Part shown: in pieces, positions 14,601 through 24,039 of the stretch
Numbering within the stretch: position 1 is the first letter of the stretch
How the letters are laid out: every line of letters begins with the position of its first letter
NCBI RefSeq assembly: GCF_000283155.1
Contig: NW_004454178.1
Coordinates: 8,413,338-8,477,337, forward strand
Direction of reading: 5' to 3'
Source: Ceratotherium simum simum
Lineage: Eukaryota; Chordata; Mammalia; Perissodactyla; Rhinocerotidae
Length of the DNA stretch: 64,000 nt
Program-made: the position numbers and the translations under genes
Notes under the pieces: model-generated
The model's input: only the letters and a program-made list of their open reading frames with translations
Database searches by the model: none
Told to the model about the DNA's origin: nothing

Positions 14601-17600
14601 NNNNNNNNNNNNNNNNNNNNNNNNNNNNNNNNNNNNNNNNNNNNNNNNNNNNNNNNNNNNNNNNNNNNNNNNNNNNNNNNNNNNNNNNNNNNNNNNNNNN
14701 NNNNNNNNNNNNNNNNNNNNNNNNNNNNNNNNNNNNNNNNNNNNNNNNNNNNNNNNNNNNNNNNNNNNNNNNNNNNNNNNNNNNNNNNNNNNNNNNNNNN
14801 NNNNNNNNNNNNNNNNNNNNNNNNNNNNNNNNNNNNNNNNNNNNNNNNNNNNNNNNNNNNNNNNNNNNNNNNNNNNNNNNNNNNNNNNNNNNNNNNNNNN
14901 NNNNNNNNNNNNNNNNNNNNNNNNNNNNNNNNNNNNNNNNNNNNNNNNNNNNNNNNNNNNNNNNNNNNNNNNNNNNNNNNNNNNNNNNNNNNNNNNNNNN
15001 NNNNNNNNNNNNNNNNNNNNNNNNNNNNNNNNNNNNNNNNNNNNNNNNNNNNNNNNNNNNNNTGTGTGGTGTGGGGTGTGTGTATATGTGAGTGTGTGTG
15101 AGGTGTGTAGGGGGTGGTGTGTGGACTTCAGCTGCGGGGCCAGCACGGGCGTCGGCAGGGGCGGCTGTCAGGCGGGGCGGGTGGCAGATGCTGAGCTTGC
15201 TTGTCCCGCCCCAGGTGTCGGGAGGAGCGGGCCCGGCTGCAGGCAGAGCTGGAGCAGAAGCAGCAGGAGGCCGACGGGAGGGCCGCCATGTATGAGGAGG
15301 AGCTTGGCGGGCAGCGGGACCTGGTCCGTGCGCTGAAGAGCAGGGTGCTGGAACTGATTCAGTAAGGGGGTCACGGGGGCAGGAGTGCAGAAGGGGCGGG
15401 GGGGATGTGGAGACTGGGGAATGAAAAGCCTTCTCTGCTAACAACTGCCAGGCAGGCTTCTGGACCTTTCATATGTGCTCACTCATTTCCTTCGTTTAGC
15501 TACCCCTGCTGTTATCCCCATTTTACAGATGAGGAAACTGAGGGTCAGAGAGGCTGGCTTGACCACCAAGAACATGCAGCAGATAAATTGCATAGAGTCC
15601 TCTAAGGCACGCCACCACCCCAACCCACCCGCACGTACACACACACCTTCTAAGGTTAGGAGAAGGCAAAGGAGCCATGGGTTGAGGAGCAATTGGGAGG
15701 AGAAGGGAGAGGTTAACCAAGAGGTACTCATACGTCCTACCCCTGACTGCCTGCTGGATTTCCTCAGACCACCAGGCTGTGGGGCTGTCCTGGGTCAGCT
15801 GCCCTGGGTTCCAGGATCAATTCCAAACCACGAAGCTCACTGAGGGATGGAGGAGACGTGTAAAGCCCGCTGTCTGCCCCTCAGTCTAGTGGGGAGATAG
15901 TTCACACATATATGTTATCCTTTTACCCAGTTCAGGACGTAGGAGACCATGGACTCAAGTTCCATTAGAATTGGAAGGTCACTGAGGGATCATCTAGAAC
16001 TAAATCCTCTTGTACAAGATCCAAGTGATATTAAAGATGAGAAAAGGGAGAGACCAACCTGGAAAGAACAAGAAAAATGGAAGATTTGATGGAAGACGAA
16101 AAATATATACTCCCAAAATGTTAGGACTAGAGTTAGGGTTAAAACTTAGCTCTGAGCATCCCGGCCGCAGGATCAAAAAGGGAAACATGGGAAGTTCCCT
16201 AAATTTCACTGTCCATTCAAAGAAAATACACCAGCTCATCAGGAGAGACAAATGTTTTTCTTAGCAGTAACGAAATCCATCACAAGGTCCCAAACTACAA
16301 AATATAATGTCCCTTGCAGAAATGCTATGGAAAACATGGCCTTAAGCAAAAAAAGAGAGAAAATAAGATGCCATAGAAGTTGACTTCTGCATCAAGATGG
16401 TGGACTGACCACATATCATCTCGTCTCCATCCTGAGATCTCACTAAAATGATTATAAAGGAATAACACTTCCCACGGAGAGAAAGGAGGAGGAGCCAACC
16501 ACAGATGAGAGATTTCAGCTAATTTCCAGAAGCCGGATAATGAATGGGGAAGTGGATACTAGATTTAGCCCAAGTTAGAACGTCAAGACCCATCGGTGCC
16601 AGGACACAGATGGCAGAAGTGAGACAAGGGGCAGAAATCAGGAGAGTTAACCGATAAGCCATTAGAAAGAGCAGTGTATGCCCCCTGCTTTCTTGCCTGT
16701 CTCCCAGGCAAATAATTAAAAGGTCCTTCTCTAAAGAAAGTTAGATATCCCAAATAAAAGAGTCTGGTGTGGCAGGCAGCTCCCTGCCCAATCCCTCGAG
16801 TCAACCACCCCGTCCACTGCTTGGAGCACCAGCAGCCTGTATCGCCTCTTTCTTAAACATGAAATGACAACCAAGGATCCCCAGACATTTGAGGAGAATC
16901 TAGAACATAAAGGGGAGGGACAAAGACAAACAGACAAAAAAAGATCCATCTCCCATGAAACAAGATCCTGTGAAAAGTGACCGTCAAAAAATGAGAAACA
17001 TGCATGGAAATGAAAAAGATGGCTGAAAAAATTTTAAATTCTCTAGGATTGGAAGAGAAAGATGAGGCAGCCTCTCAGAGAAATGGAAGACGTGAGAGGA
17101 ATAATTCAAGATGTGAAGTATCAATCCGGGAGTTCCAATATCTTCTCCACCTGATGGGAATTCCAAAAAAGGAGAGAATAAGATGTAGGAAATTATCAGA
17201 TAAAAATATGAGAAATTTTCCCAGCTCGGATGGACACAGATCTTCAGATTTAAAGATTTCACCGAGTGTCCAGCACAACAAACGAAAGAGAGGAAAAACC
17301 CACATCTGGATACCGTGAAATTTCAGTGAAACAGAGACAAGGAGAATATCCTACAAGACAGGTCACTTATAAAAGAAGTACAACCCAACAAATGTTGAGA
17401 ATCAATGGTGTAATACTTTCAAGTTCTGAGAAAAGCTGACTTTGCCCTAGAATTCTATATCCAAACTATGAAGCAAGTGGGGAAGGTGACAGAGGAAGAC
17501 ATATTTCAGAGAGGTATGTCACAGAAAACTCACCTCCTACATAGCCTTTCTTAGGAAGTTAATTAAGGATGTGCTCAAGAAAAATAAGGAAGTAAGCCGA

Positions 17601-20212
17601 GAAAGGAGAAGATATAAAAGCTCCAGCCCAGGAGAGAAGAAAAGGGAATTTCTAAGACACCCAGTGGGCCCAGGAAGCAGTCAGTCCAGGCTGTAGCAGA
17701 AGTATTGAGGGCCCAGGAGGAAGGTCTCTGGGGAGAAAGAGAATCAACAGTTTACTTGATCTGAGGAAGAATTTGGGGGGTGGGGAGGGAATAATTAGGC
17801 TATGTTAAAGGCAAGTCATGCAAGGAGCAAAGAAAGGCAATTAGAAAGTCCTAGAAAAACAAAAAATTTCCAAGAAGGCAAATGCCACAGAGTACTTCTT
17901 AGCTCTGCTTGAAGCGATATGTTCATATATTGTCTAATAATGTAAATACTATTCATTGATTTGTTTCAGTGTTAGATTCAACCCAAAGGCAAAGCACAGA
18001 AAACCATTATTATTATAGCACAAACGTAAAGGTTACCACCTAACCAATATTAAGTCTAGAATAGAATGCAATAGAACTTTCTGTGAAGATGGACACGCTC
18101 TACATTTGCCCTGTCCAATACGGTAGCTATTAGTCACGTGTAGCGTACTTCAAATGTGGCTGGGGCAACAGAGGAATTGAAGTTTTATTTTATTTAACTT
18201 TAAGTTAATAGCCACATAGTAACTAGCCACATATGGCTAGTGACTACCATATTGGATGTTGCAGGAATGGATGAGAAGTTAGGCGGTGGGAGAAGGAGGA
18301 GAGCTGAGGAGAGGGGGTGCTGGTATCATATTACAGAATGGTTGTCATAAGGCACCATCTATAGTTAATAGAGTGACTGAGTAGATTCTATAAAATTACA
18401 ACAGTAACCAAGAGAGGAACCAAAAATAGGGATCTAAGCACATTGGGAGGAAGGAGGAAGACTTAGTGAGGATGGTAATAAATAAGCTAAATCCTCTGAT
18501 GTCAAGGCAAGGAGCTCTATAGAAGATCTTCTGATCAATCAAGAAGGAGGACGATGAGCATATTGCTTAAATATGGAGGTAACATCAAAGAGAAAAGGCT
18601 GAAAGATGTAAGAAGTGGTCTGCCACGGAGAATGGGAAGGAGTCGGGAGGGCACCTACTGCCTTTTGCTGTAAGTCCTTCTGCACTGTCCGATTTTTAAA
18701 TCATGTGTGTGTATCATTTTGATAAAAATGTAAAACCACCCACATTTCTAAACATCCTTAGTAAAAACAGTGAAGATGGTTTTGCAGGAGCATCAACACA
18801 CGTAACTATAAAGCAGTTTGTACTAAGTGCCACATAGAAGAGAATGGGCCTCGTATGCTATAGGAGTCTGAGCAAGAAACCACCAGGGGCTTCCGAGATC
18901 AGGGAGCGCTCCTTGGAGGAGGTGGGATAGAACAAGTTCTTAAATCATGTGTCAAGGTTATGTTGGGCGAGGGGGGCCTGGCTGTCACCATCTATCTTCC
19001 CAGAAAGACTGGACACTCACACATGTCTTATGTCTGTGTGTCTCTCACTGTCTCTTCATTTGTCTCTTTCTCCATTGCTATGTCTGTTTCTCTGTCTCTC
19101 CATCTTTCTCTGTGTTTGTCTCTCCCTTTCTGTCTCTGTCTGTCTCTGTGTCTTTTTCCCTGTGTCTTTCTCTCTCCTTCTACGTTTCTCTCTCTACTTC
19201 TCCGTGTGTCTCTGTCGCCCTCTGCAACTCCTCAACTTCCTTTCTCTCTAAGTGGTCGTCTCTCTCTGTTCCTCTTTGTCTCCCTCTCCATTTCTGTGTC
19301 TCTGTCTTTCTGGCCTGCTGTCTCTCTGTCTCTTTTTATCTCTGCGTGATGCCCTCTGTCACTCTGTCTCTCCATCTGTGCTATTTCTATCTTCCTGTGT
19401 GTGTGTGTGTGTCTCTCTCTCTCTCCACCTCCATCCGCGCATCAGAGAGAAGGACGAGCTGTGGCAGAAGGTCCAGCATCTCTCTTCCGTGGCCCCTGGA
19501 TGCTGTGTCGGCTGTAGCAAGATCTTTGGCCGGCTGTCTCGGCGGTCCCCGTGCAGGTAACGCGTAGGACACAGAATCCTTCCTCTGGGACAGCCCAGTT
19601 TCCACCAGCCCACGGCCCCCTGGCCACTCCAGGGAAGGGATGGACACAGGAACTGGACGTTTATGAAAGGCCATCTAAAGCTGGCCACTCATTGTACCCT
19701 ACACTTAGCGGAGACATGAACGAGGGCAGTGGAAAGGGGTCAGACAAGGAATGGTGTCTGGAAGATGGGACTGGGTAATAGACTGGTTAATGGGCCCTTA
19801 TCTGGGGAGAGCTTTCTTGTACAGAGGAAGCTGCTCCCCTCAACGTCCTCTGGGGGCATGGTGGCAAGACAAGCAGCAGGAGAGAGGAAAGTGGGCCATT
19901 GGGAGAACCTGCCACTTGCAGTCAGGGGCCTCTGGAGGGGTGGGACATCGGGACTCCCTTTAGGAAAGGGGAGGCCTCCTGAGACAGACCCAGGACCGTT
20001 CTGCTGGGAAATGAGAAACAGACAGGTAGACCCGAAGATGCTTGAACCCCATGACCCCGTCCCCCGTACACACCCCTGTGCCTGGACTCTTCCCACCTCT
20101 GCTCCCCAGGCTCTGCGGAGGCCTGGTCTGCCATGCCTGCTCTGTGGACTACAAGAAGAGAGAGCGCCGCTGCCCAGCCTGCTTCCAGAAAGGAGAAGCC
20201 CAGGTCGACTGA
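2042..20212 (+). CDS. RUFY4: RUFY4, RUN and FYVE domain-containing protein 4 (11 coding exons, spliced)
   Basis: Joined coding exons: 2042-2087, 2205-2311, 3489-3614, 3929-4035, 4357-4500, 5405-5474, 6638-7285, 7973-8079, 15215-15361, 19446-19556 and 20110-20212. Every junction is GT-AG and every phase agrees; the total is 1,716 bases, or 571 residues plus TGA, about the length I know for the human protein. Order of parts: RUN domain (about 36-170), a poorly conserved linker encoded mainly by the 648-base exon 7 (201-416), a coiled coil rich in E/Q/K (about 417-515), and a C-terminal FYVE-like zinc finger with four CxxC pairs (C521/C524, C537/C540, C545/C548, C559/C562). The family acts in dendritic and other immune cells as a Rab7-linked adaptor that promotes autophagosome and endolysosome clustering (established knowledge). 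The usual FYVE WxxD and RHHCR phosphoinositide motifs are not present (RRSPCR instead), so classic PI3P binding is doubtful. The start is the first ATG matching the family N-terminus MAEEGA. No frameshift or stop is seen; one assembly gap lies in intron 8. Confidence 0.95.
2205..2311 (+). CDS. RUFY4: RUFY4 coding exon 2
   Basis: Residues 16-51, start of the RUN region ([15 protein letters not shown]). Acceptor CCCCGCAG, donor GTGGGG. Confidence 0.93.
2735..2815. repeat. (GT)n microsatellite, imperfect
   Basis: Interrupted TG dinucleotide run in RUFY4 intron 2. Confidence 0.9.
2840..3290 (+). repeat. L2 LINE 3' end
   Basis: Typical L2 words in order: CAGGGCCTTTGCACGTGCTC, CCTGGAATGCTCTTCC, then CCCAGGGCTTAGAACAGGGC and CTGGCACATAGTAGTGCTCA, ending in GAATGAATGCATGAATGAG. 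Confidence 0.85.
3295..3380 (-). repeat. MIR SINE fragment
   Basis: GGTCACACAGCCAGTAAGGG followed by GCAGAGCCAGGGCCTGAAGC is an antisense MIR core. Confidence 0.7.
3489..3614 (+). CDS. RUFY4: RUFY4 coding exon 3
   Basis: Residues 52-93, RUN domain ([11 protein letters not shown]). 126 bases, phase 0 at both ends. Acceptor GCTCCCAG, donor GTATCC. Confidence 0.95.
3929..4035 (+). CDS. RUFY4: RUFY4 coding exon 4
   Basis: Residues 94-128 plus two bases, RUN domain core ([19 protein letters not shown]). Acceptor CTTTGCAG, donor GTGCGG. Confidence 0.95.
4357..4500 (+). CDS. RUFY4: RUFY4 coding exon 5
   Basis: Residues 129-176 plus two bases, end of the RUN domain (EWYGPRSPL, then [18 protein letters not shown]). 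Acceptor AACACAG, donor GTGAGT. Confidence 0.95.
4744..5250. repeat. (GGAT)n tetranucleotide array
   Basis: About 500 bases of GGAT units interrupted by recurrent GGTGG and GGAGG variants, in RUFY4 intron 5, ending about 155 bases before exon 6. All reading frames through it are open (MDGW or HPSI repeats), which is a repeat artefact and not a gene. Confidence 0.95.
5405..5474 (+). CDS. RUFY4: RUFY4 coding exon 6
   Basis: Residues 177-200 ([16 protein letters not shown]), a short basic linker. Acceptor TTTCAG, donor GTGCCT, the weakest donor of the gene; its use is supported by exact phase with exon 7. Confidence 0.88.
5785..5950 (+). repeat. MIR SINE
   Basis: GGTTCAAATCCCAGCTCCAC, then CTTGGGCAGGTTAGCC and CAGTAAGTGG in MIR sense order. 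Confidence 0.8.
6420..6620. repeat. MER5-type hAT DNA transposon fragment
   Basis: The words 'CCTGGGCCCTACCCCAGGTC', 'TACTGAATCAACATTTCCAG' and TTTATCAAGCCC match the pattern I know for MER5A/B copies. Family name is from memory. Confidence 0.55.
6638..7285 (+). CDS. RUFY4: RUFY4 coding exon 7 (linker exon)
   Basis: Residues 201-416, 216 codons in phase 0. Low-complexity acidic linker (E, G, Q, S and P rich) with conserved islands [15 protein letters not shown] and [12 protein letters not shown]. Acceptor CTTTGCAG, donor GTGAGA. This is the fastest-evolving part of the protein. Confidence 0.93.
7973..8079 (+). CDS. RUFY4: RUFY4 coding exon 8
   Basis: Residues 417-451 plus two bases, first part of the coiled coil ([20 protein letters not shown]). 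Acceptor CTCCCCCAG, donor GTAACC. Confidence 0.95.
8570..8770 (-). repeat. MIR SINE
   Basis: Antisense MIR: GTTCTAGGTGCTTCC, AACAACCTTATGAGATGGGC, CCCCCATTTTATAGTCGAGG. Confidence 0.8.
9400..9980. repeat. Long ancient interspersed repeat (L2-related, family uncertain)
   Basis: Starts like antisense L2 (ACTCCACAAACACTTGGTGG, GTGCCGGGCACATTC). It continues with a familiar mammalian repeat (AGAAGGTGACATTTGAGTAA, GAACAGCAAGAGCAAAGGCC, GGACATGATGCGACTG). Related pieces occur near 11140-11220 and 23890-24030. Confidence 0.6.
9985..10210 (-). repeat. L1 3' fragment, antisense
   Basis: AACATTTTCATCACCCCAAA followed by GAGAAACTGTGTACCCGTTA and 'GCAGTCACTGCCCC' is the antisense of an old L1 3' region; the same stretch recurs at 20640 and 32380. 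Confidence 0.75.
10498..10549. repeat. 26-base tandem duplication
   Basis: Two units beginning CCGTCTGCTGG that differ at one base, directly adjacent (10498-10523 and 10524-10549), in RUFY4 intron 8. Confidence 0.9.
10870..11060 (-). repeat. L2-like fragment
   Basis: AGTATTTACTGTGTCTCCAC, CAGCAGTGAACAGGGCAG and GATCAGTAAATAGAAATAC resemble an antisense L2 3' end. Confidence 0.5.
11563..11608. repeat. (CA)n microsatellite
   Basis: About 22 uninterrupted CA units in RUFY4 intron 8. Confidence 0.95.
11770..11950 (+). repeat. MIR SINE
   Basis: GTGTGACCCTGAGCAAGTGT, TCCTGTAAAATGATGATCG and CCTGGCACATAGTGGGTCCC in MIR sense order. Confidence 0.85.
12000..12470 (+). repeat. L2 LINE 3' end
   Basis: Long L2 copy: CAGTGGCTTCCCATTGCACG, CCTTTGCATGTGCCCTTCCC, AAGAAGCCTTCCCCGAGC, ending CATACAGTAGGTGCTTCATA. 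Confidence 0.85.
13640..14094. repeat. GT-rich minisatellite, left of the gap
   Basis: Imperfect TG array with a longer period: the word GTGGTATGGGATGTGGAGTA recurs at roughly 100-base spacing (a variant near 13865, then about 13970 and 14062). It runs directly into the unsequenced gap and restarts after it. Confidence 0.9.
14095..15062. other. Assembly gap (968 N)
   Basis: Run of N inside a GT-rich minisatellite in RUFY4 intron 8. Its true length is unknown. No RUFY4 exon appears to be lost, because exons 8 and 9 join in phase. Confidence 0.98.
15063..15112. repeat. GT-rich minisatellite, right of the gap
   Basis: Continuation of the TG array, ending about 100 bases before RUFY4 exon 9. 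Confidence 0.9.
15215..15361 (+). CDS. RUFY4: RUFY4 coding exon 9
   Basis: Residues 452-500 plus two bases, middle of the coiled coil ([15 protein letters not shown], then [19 protein letters not shown]). Acceptor CGCCCCAG, donor GTAAGG. It lies only about 100 bases downstream of the GT array and assembly gap. Confidence 0.95.
15475..15600 (-). repeat. MIR SINE
   Basis: CCCCATTTTACAGATGAGGA followed by AACTGAGGGTCAGAGAGGC is antisense MIR. Confidence 0.85.
16380..18735 (+). mobile_element. HAL1 (half-L1) retroelement, decayed
   Basis: The stretch 17060-17660 follows the HAL1 consensus as I know it: GGGAGTTCCAATATCTTC, AAATTTTCCCAGCTCGG, ACCGAGTGTCCAGCACAACA, CGTGAAATTTCAGTGAAAC, then GGATGTGCTCAAGAAAAATA. 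The 3' end near 18680-18735 (CTTCTGCACTGTCCGATTTT, CATTTTGATAAAAATGTAAA) fits the same family. A broken ORF1 remnant reads at 17004-17318. It is interrupted by a small inverted-repeat element at about 18095-18260. Confidence 0.65.
18095..18260. mobile_element. Small non-autonomous DNA transposon with terminal inverted repeats
   Basis: The left end CCAATACGGTAGCTATTAGT and the right end ATGGCTAGTGACTACCATAT (reverse complement starts ATATGGTAGTCACTAGCC) are inverted copies. A second, partial copy of the same family is at 27230-27350. Length about 165 bases. Confidence 0.6.
19020..19440. repeat. Pyrimidine-rich (TCTG/TCTC)n simple repeat
   Basis: About 420 bases of T and C with regular G (TGTCTCTC, TCTGTCTC), followed by a GT run and a CT run that ends just before the acceptor of RUFY4 exon 10. 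Confidence 0.95.
19446..19556 (+). CDS. RUFY4: RUFY4 coding exon 10
   Basis: Residues 501-537 plus two bases: end of the coiled coil and the first half of the zinc finger ([18 protein letters not shown]). Acceptor GCATCAG, preceded by a long pyrimidine-rich simple repeat. Donor GTAACG. Confidence 0.95.
20110..20212 (+). CDS. RUFY4: RUFY4 coding exon 11 with stop
   Basis: Residues 538-571 and TGA: second half of the zinc finger ([12 protein letters not shown], then RRCPAC). Acceptor CTCCCCAG. Confidence 0.95.
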
Positions 20213-20640
20213 CCAAGACTCGCCCAGGACCAGCCACCCCACCTACCCAGCTCCCTCCCCTGGCCCTTCCTGGCCCTCTGACCAGTCCTACCTTCTAGAA
20301 GTTGGTGATCTAAGGCAGACAGCACTTGTGTGGACAGATGGTGGTGTGGAGAATGGAAGGAGCTGGGCTGGCAGTCAGGACACAGGTTCGAGCCCCACAT
20401 CTACCACCGATGAGCCGGGCGACTTTGGGAAAGCCCTCAGCTGGCCGGGCTTTCTCTGTAATGTGGTGGAGTCGGGCACCATCCTCTCTAAAGTCCCTTC
20501 AGGCTCAGAAAGTCCTTGACGGAGAATAAGACCCAGTGGCCCTGCCGTTTCTCCTGTGCACTCCCTCCTCGCCCAGCCCACCCTTCACGAGACTCAGGAA
20601 CATCCTGGAGTCTGCTTCAGGGTCTGCTTTTGTCATCTTT
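20213..20640 (+). other. RUFY4: RUFY4 3' untranslated region (probable) with MIR at 20345-20490
   Basis: Sequence directly after the RUFY4 stop. A sense MIR is recognisable (CAGGACACAGGTTCGAGCCC, TTTCTCTGTAATGTGG). No AATAAA is seen before the L1 at 20640, so the true 3' end is not placed. Confidence 0.5.
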
Positions 20641-21190
20641 CATTTCTAACAGCTTTCTCGAGGTACTATTGCCATATAATACACTTCACAGAAATTGTAC
20701 AATTTGATGAGTTTTGACTTTAATATACACGCATGAAACCATCACTGTATTCAAAATGATGAACACATCCATCACCCCAGATGTTTCCCTGGGCCTTTTG
20801 TATTCTCCCCCCTCCCCTCCCTTCTCCCCATCTCCAGGCAACCACTTATTTCCTTTCTGTCACTAGAAAGCAGTTTGCATTTTCTAGAATTTTATATAAA
20901 TAGTATCATACAGTATGCACTCTTCATTGTCTCCCTTCTTTCACTCAGCATAATTAGTTTGAGATTTATCCATGTCATTATATCATATATCAATAGTTCC
21001 TTTTTTACTGTTGAGTAGTATTCCGCTGCATGGGTATACCACAGTTTGTTTACACATTCACCTGTTGCTGGACATTTGGGTTGTTTCCAGTTTGAGGCTA
21101 TTACAAATAAGTTTCCTATCACCACCTGTGTACGAATCTTTGTGTAGATGTGTACCTTTATTTCTCCTGGGTAAATACCTAGGAATGAAA
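20640..21190 (-). repeat. L1 3' end, antisense
   Basis: CATCACCCCAGATGTTTCCC, TCAGCATAATTAGTTTGAGA, GGGTATACCACAGTTTGTTT, TTTCTCCTGGGTAAATACCT: the reverse complement of the L1 ORF2 end and 3' UTR. Confidence 0.85.
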
Positions 21191-23195
21191 TGGCCAGCAG
21201 TGTGTGGGAGTCCCGGTTGCTCTGGGGCATCTGTTTGGTGGGCGGGAGAGGAGGCACAGACATGGGGCTCGGGGCTCTCTCTCCTTCCCTTCCAACCACT
21301 ATGGTGACTCGATCCACCCTAAGTCCTGAGTGCCTGGAGGGAGGGCCTGAGTCTATAGGACTCCCTGTGCAGTGCTCGCTCAGCTAGACTTTCATAAAGA
21401 CAGTTGAAGAGGACACGTGTAGCTCCACAGTACAGGATCGTTTCTCCTGACTGCCCAAAAAGTCTTACGCAAATCCTACGTCATTCAGTGGGCACTCAAT
21501 TGCGGTGCTTCTGAGAATACTGTTTCAGAGGAAGCGTGGGGCTCACTCGGTGACAAGGCGATTAGCCGCCCTACCTGGGCTCCGGGGTGGACTGTGTGGC
21601 CCCAGACCTGCATGCATGCTGTCGCCGTCCCCTCTGCCTCCACAGAGGTTGGGCAACCCTGTGGCTCTGACCAGAGCTGTGGACTCCCCCTTGGGGTCAG
21701 GACCGCCCGGAGTTGCATCCCATCACCGGCGCATGGAGCAAGAGGTTTTGCAACAGTTCCTGCCCTGGAGAACCGAAGAGAACTTCTCCTTAGCAAGGCA
21801 GCGAGAAGGAGGGGGCAGGGAACCGAGGGAGTGGGGCGCAGAGCTGGGGCTCCCAGAGCGGCCCGGGCAACAGAATCCCCCTCCCCTAAAGGGCAGCGGT
21901 CCCCTCCTGGAGGTCAGAGCTGCTCACATACTTTTCTTAGGGGAGGATTGTTATTAGAGCAGAAGACATTGTATTCCAGGAGGAACCCCGGCGTGCAGCT
22001 CAGGCCTGCCTGATGATCTGATGGGGGAGAGGGGACCCAGCCTCTGTTCTAAGAGGAAGCAAGATGCTCCTGGATGAGAACTCACCAGAAGGAAATCAAG
22101 GGCCAGGAATGGGGGGCTTGACCTTCTCCCCGTTCGGGAGAGATGGAACGGCAATGCTGACGACCAGCCTCTAGCTCAACGCCGCCCCCTAAAGAGTCCC
22201 CACCAAGTCCAAGGGAGAGCACAAAACCTCCACAAACGCCATTTGAAAAGCTCTCATTAGCCCCCGGCCCTCCAGCAGAAGGTTCCACAGGGTCCCCACA
22301 GACCACCCCAGAGCGTGGCAACTGCGAGGACACCAGTGCTTCGCCAGTAAGTCCAGGCCACACGTCTAGCACAGCAGCACCCAGAGGAGCAGGTGGGAGA
22401 CACCCCCAACAGACTCCCCCAAATTCCTGGGGAGCACTTAGCAGGGGGACAAAGCCCAGCATGAACACACGGGGTCTGAGCTGGTGCACTGGGGTTATCG
22501 CTGCTGAGGGACTCCGTTTGTGCTCGTGGACTGGGGACGCCTTGGGAAATTTGGGCGACATAATTATTTCTTTAAATTAGGTGTCGCTCAGATGCTCCAA
22601 GGTATGTTAGTTTCCCCACCTTGTCAACTCCTTCAGGGCTCAGCAAAATGGTATGAAGCACCTGGGATATGGCAAACACTGTGGCTGCTTTGGGGATATA
22701 GAGATTACAGATATGTGGTCCCTGCTTTTAAGAACCTCACATGGGGAGGCAGAAGCCCCAAACAGGATTACAAACCCCACAGTTGAAGCCCTGACAGAGG
22801 CAGCTCTGGGGGTGCAGAGAGCACAGAGAGGGGGCGACTGGGCTGAACTGGAAGCGAAAGGGAGAGTCGGCCAGACAGACAAAAAGGGCGGGAAGAGAAA
22901 AGTGCCTGCCGTGCCCCAGGCGGAACCAGAACAGCCCTTGGGGGATCTGCAAGAGCTTCCCTGTGGCCAGAGTCAAAGGCTCAAGGGGATGTGGCCTGTG
23001 CGATCAGAGGAACAACTTTTGTTTTTCTGAGTTTTTGAAACTTTTAAGGAACAACTTTTGCTTTTCCGAGTTGCTGCTGAGGCATTTCACGGTATGACGA
23101 CCCTGCTCACGCCCAGAGTCTGGACGTTTCTATAAGGACCCGAGCTTAGGATGTCCACCACAAACTCTTGCTTTGCTTCTCCAGGGCACCTTTTA
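21191..23195. other. Intergenic, no gene recognised
   Basis: No conserved coding exon seen. An L2-like antisense fragment lies at 22615-22770 (GATATGGCAAACACTGTGGC). A 25-base direct duplication (GAACAACTTTTGTTTTTCTG / GAACAACTTTTGCTTTTCCG) sits at about 23010-23073. Confidence 0.5.
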
Positions 23196-23443
23196 TTTAC
23201 TTATGTTTTTTTGTGAGGAAGATCAGCCCTAAGTTACATCCAATGCGAATCCTCTTCTTTTTGCTGAGGAGGATTGGCCCTGGGCTAACATCTGTGCTCA
23301 TCTTCTTCTACTTTATATGGGACGCCGCCACAGCATGGCTTGACAAGCGGTGCATCGGTGCGCGCCGGGGATCCGAACCCGCGAACCCCGGGCTGCCGCA
23401 GCAGAGCGCGTGCACTTAACCGCTGCACCACCGGGCCGGCCCT
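23196..23443 (-). mobile_element. ERE SINE (tRNA-derived, perissodactyl)
   Basis: Antisense ERE: tail side TGAGGAAGATCAGCCCTAAG, B box region GGGGATCCGAACCCGCGAAC, head CCACCGGGCCGGCC. Flanked by the direct repeat CAGGGCACCTTTTA / CAGGGGCACCTTTTA. Confidence 0.93.
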
Positions 23444-24039
23444 CAGGGGCACCTTTTAAAACAGCCACTTAGAGCTGAGCCCACGAAGCATTAGTGACCG
23501 CAGGCCCGACCACCTTGTAAGTAATAGAGGCTTGCTACCTTGCTCTCTATCTCCTGCTCGCTCAGAGCTGGGAGAGAGGACGGCCCTTCCTCTGCCTCAC
23601 TGCACCCCTCACCCTCTCCTGGGATCTGTAAATAATAAATCTTGTGACTCCACTTCCTTTGGGTGGGTGCATTCAATCAATGAAAACGACCCCATTGGTT
23701 TCACTTCCCCAAAGTGGGAGCTGGGATGCTGAGGGAGCTACTGGGTGACCCCATGGGGGTGGCCTGTGGCCCTCATTCCACATATTCTTAACTCGGCACA
23801 CCAGCCCCCGCCTCTTAACACAGCCTGAAAGGAGGCTGGAGGAGTACACAGGGGTCGGACACAGGGGAACCACATGCCCGGGTCGGAAGTTTGACTCTGC
23901 CTGAGGACAACGGGGGTCCTGGAAGGGTTGTAAGAGGAAAAGCGCATGATCCAATTCACGCTTTAGGAAGATCGTTCTGGGAGCAGAATGGAGGACGGAT
24001 TGAGGGGAAAAGACTTGAGGCAGAGAGCATTTAGAATAG

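Noticed and set aside
13909..15444. Very long open frames across the gap
   Set aside because: They consist mostly of unknown bases and GT repeat translation; a run of N cannot contain a stop.
18947..19567. 206-aa open frame rich in S, L, C and V
   Set aside because: Translation of the CT/GT simple repeat before RUFY4 exon 10; looks like a membrane protein only because of base composition.
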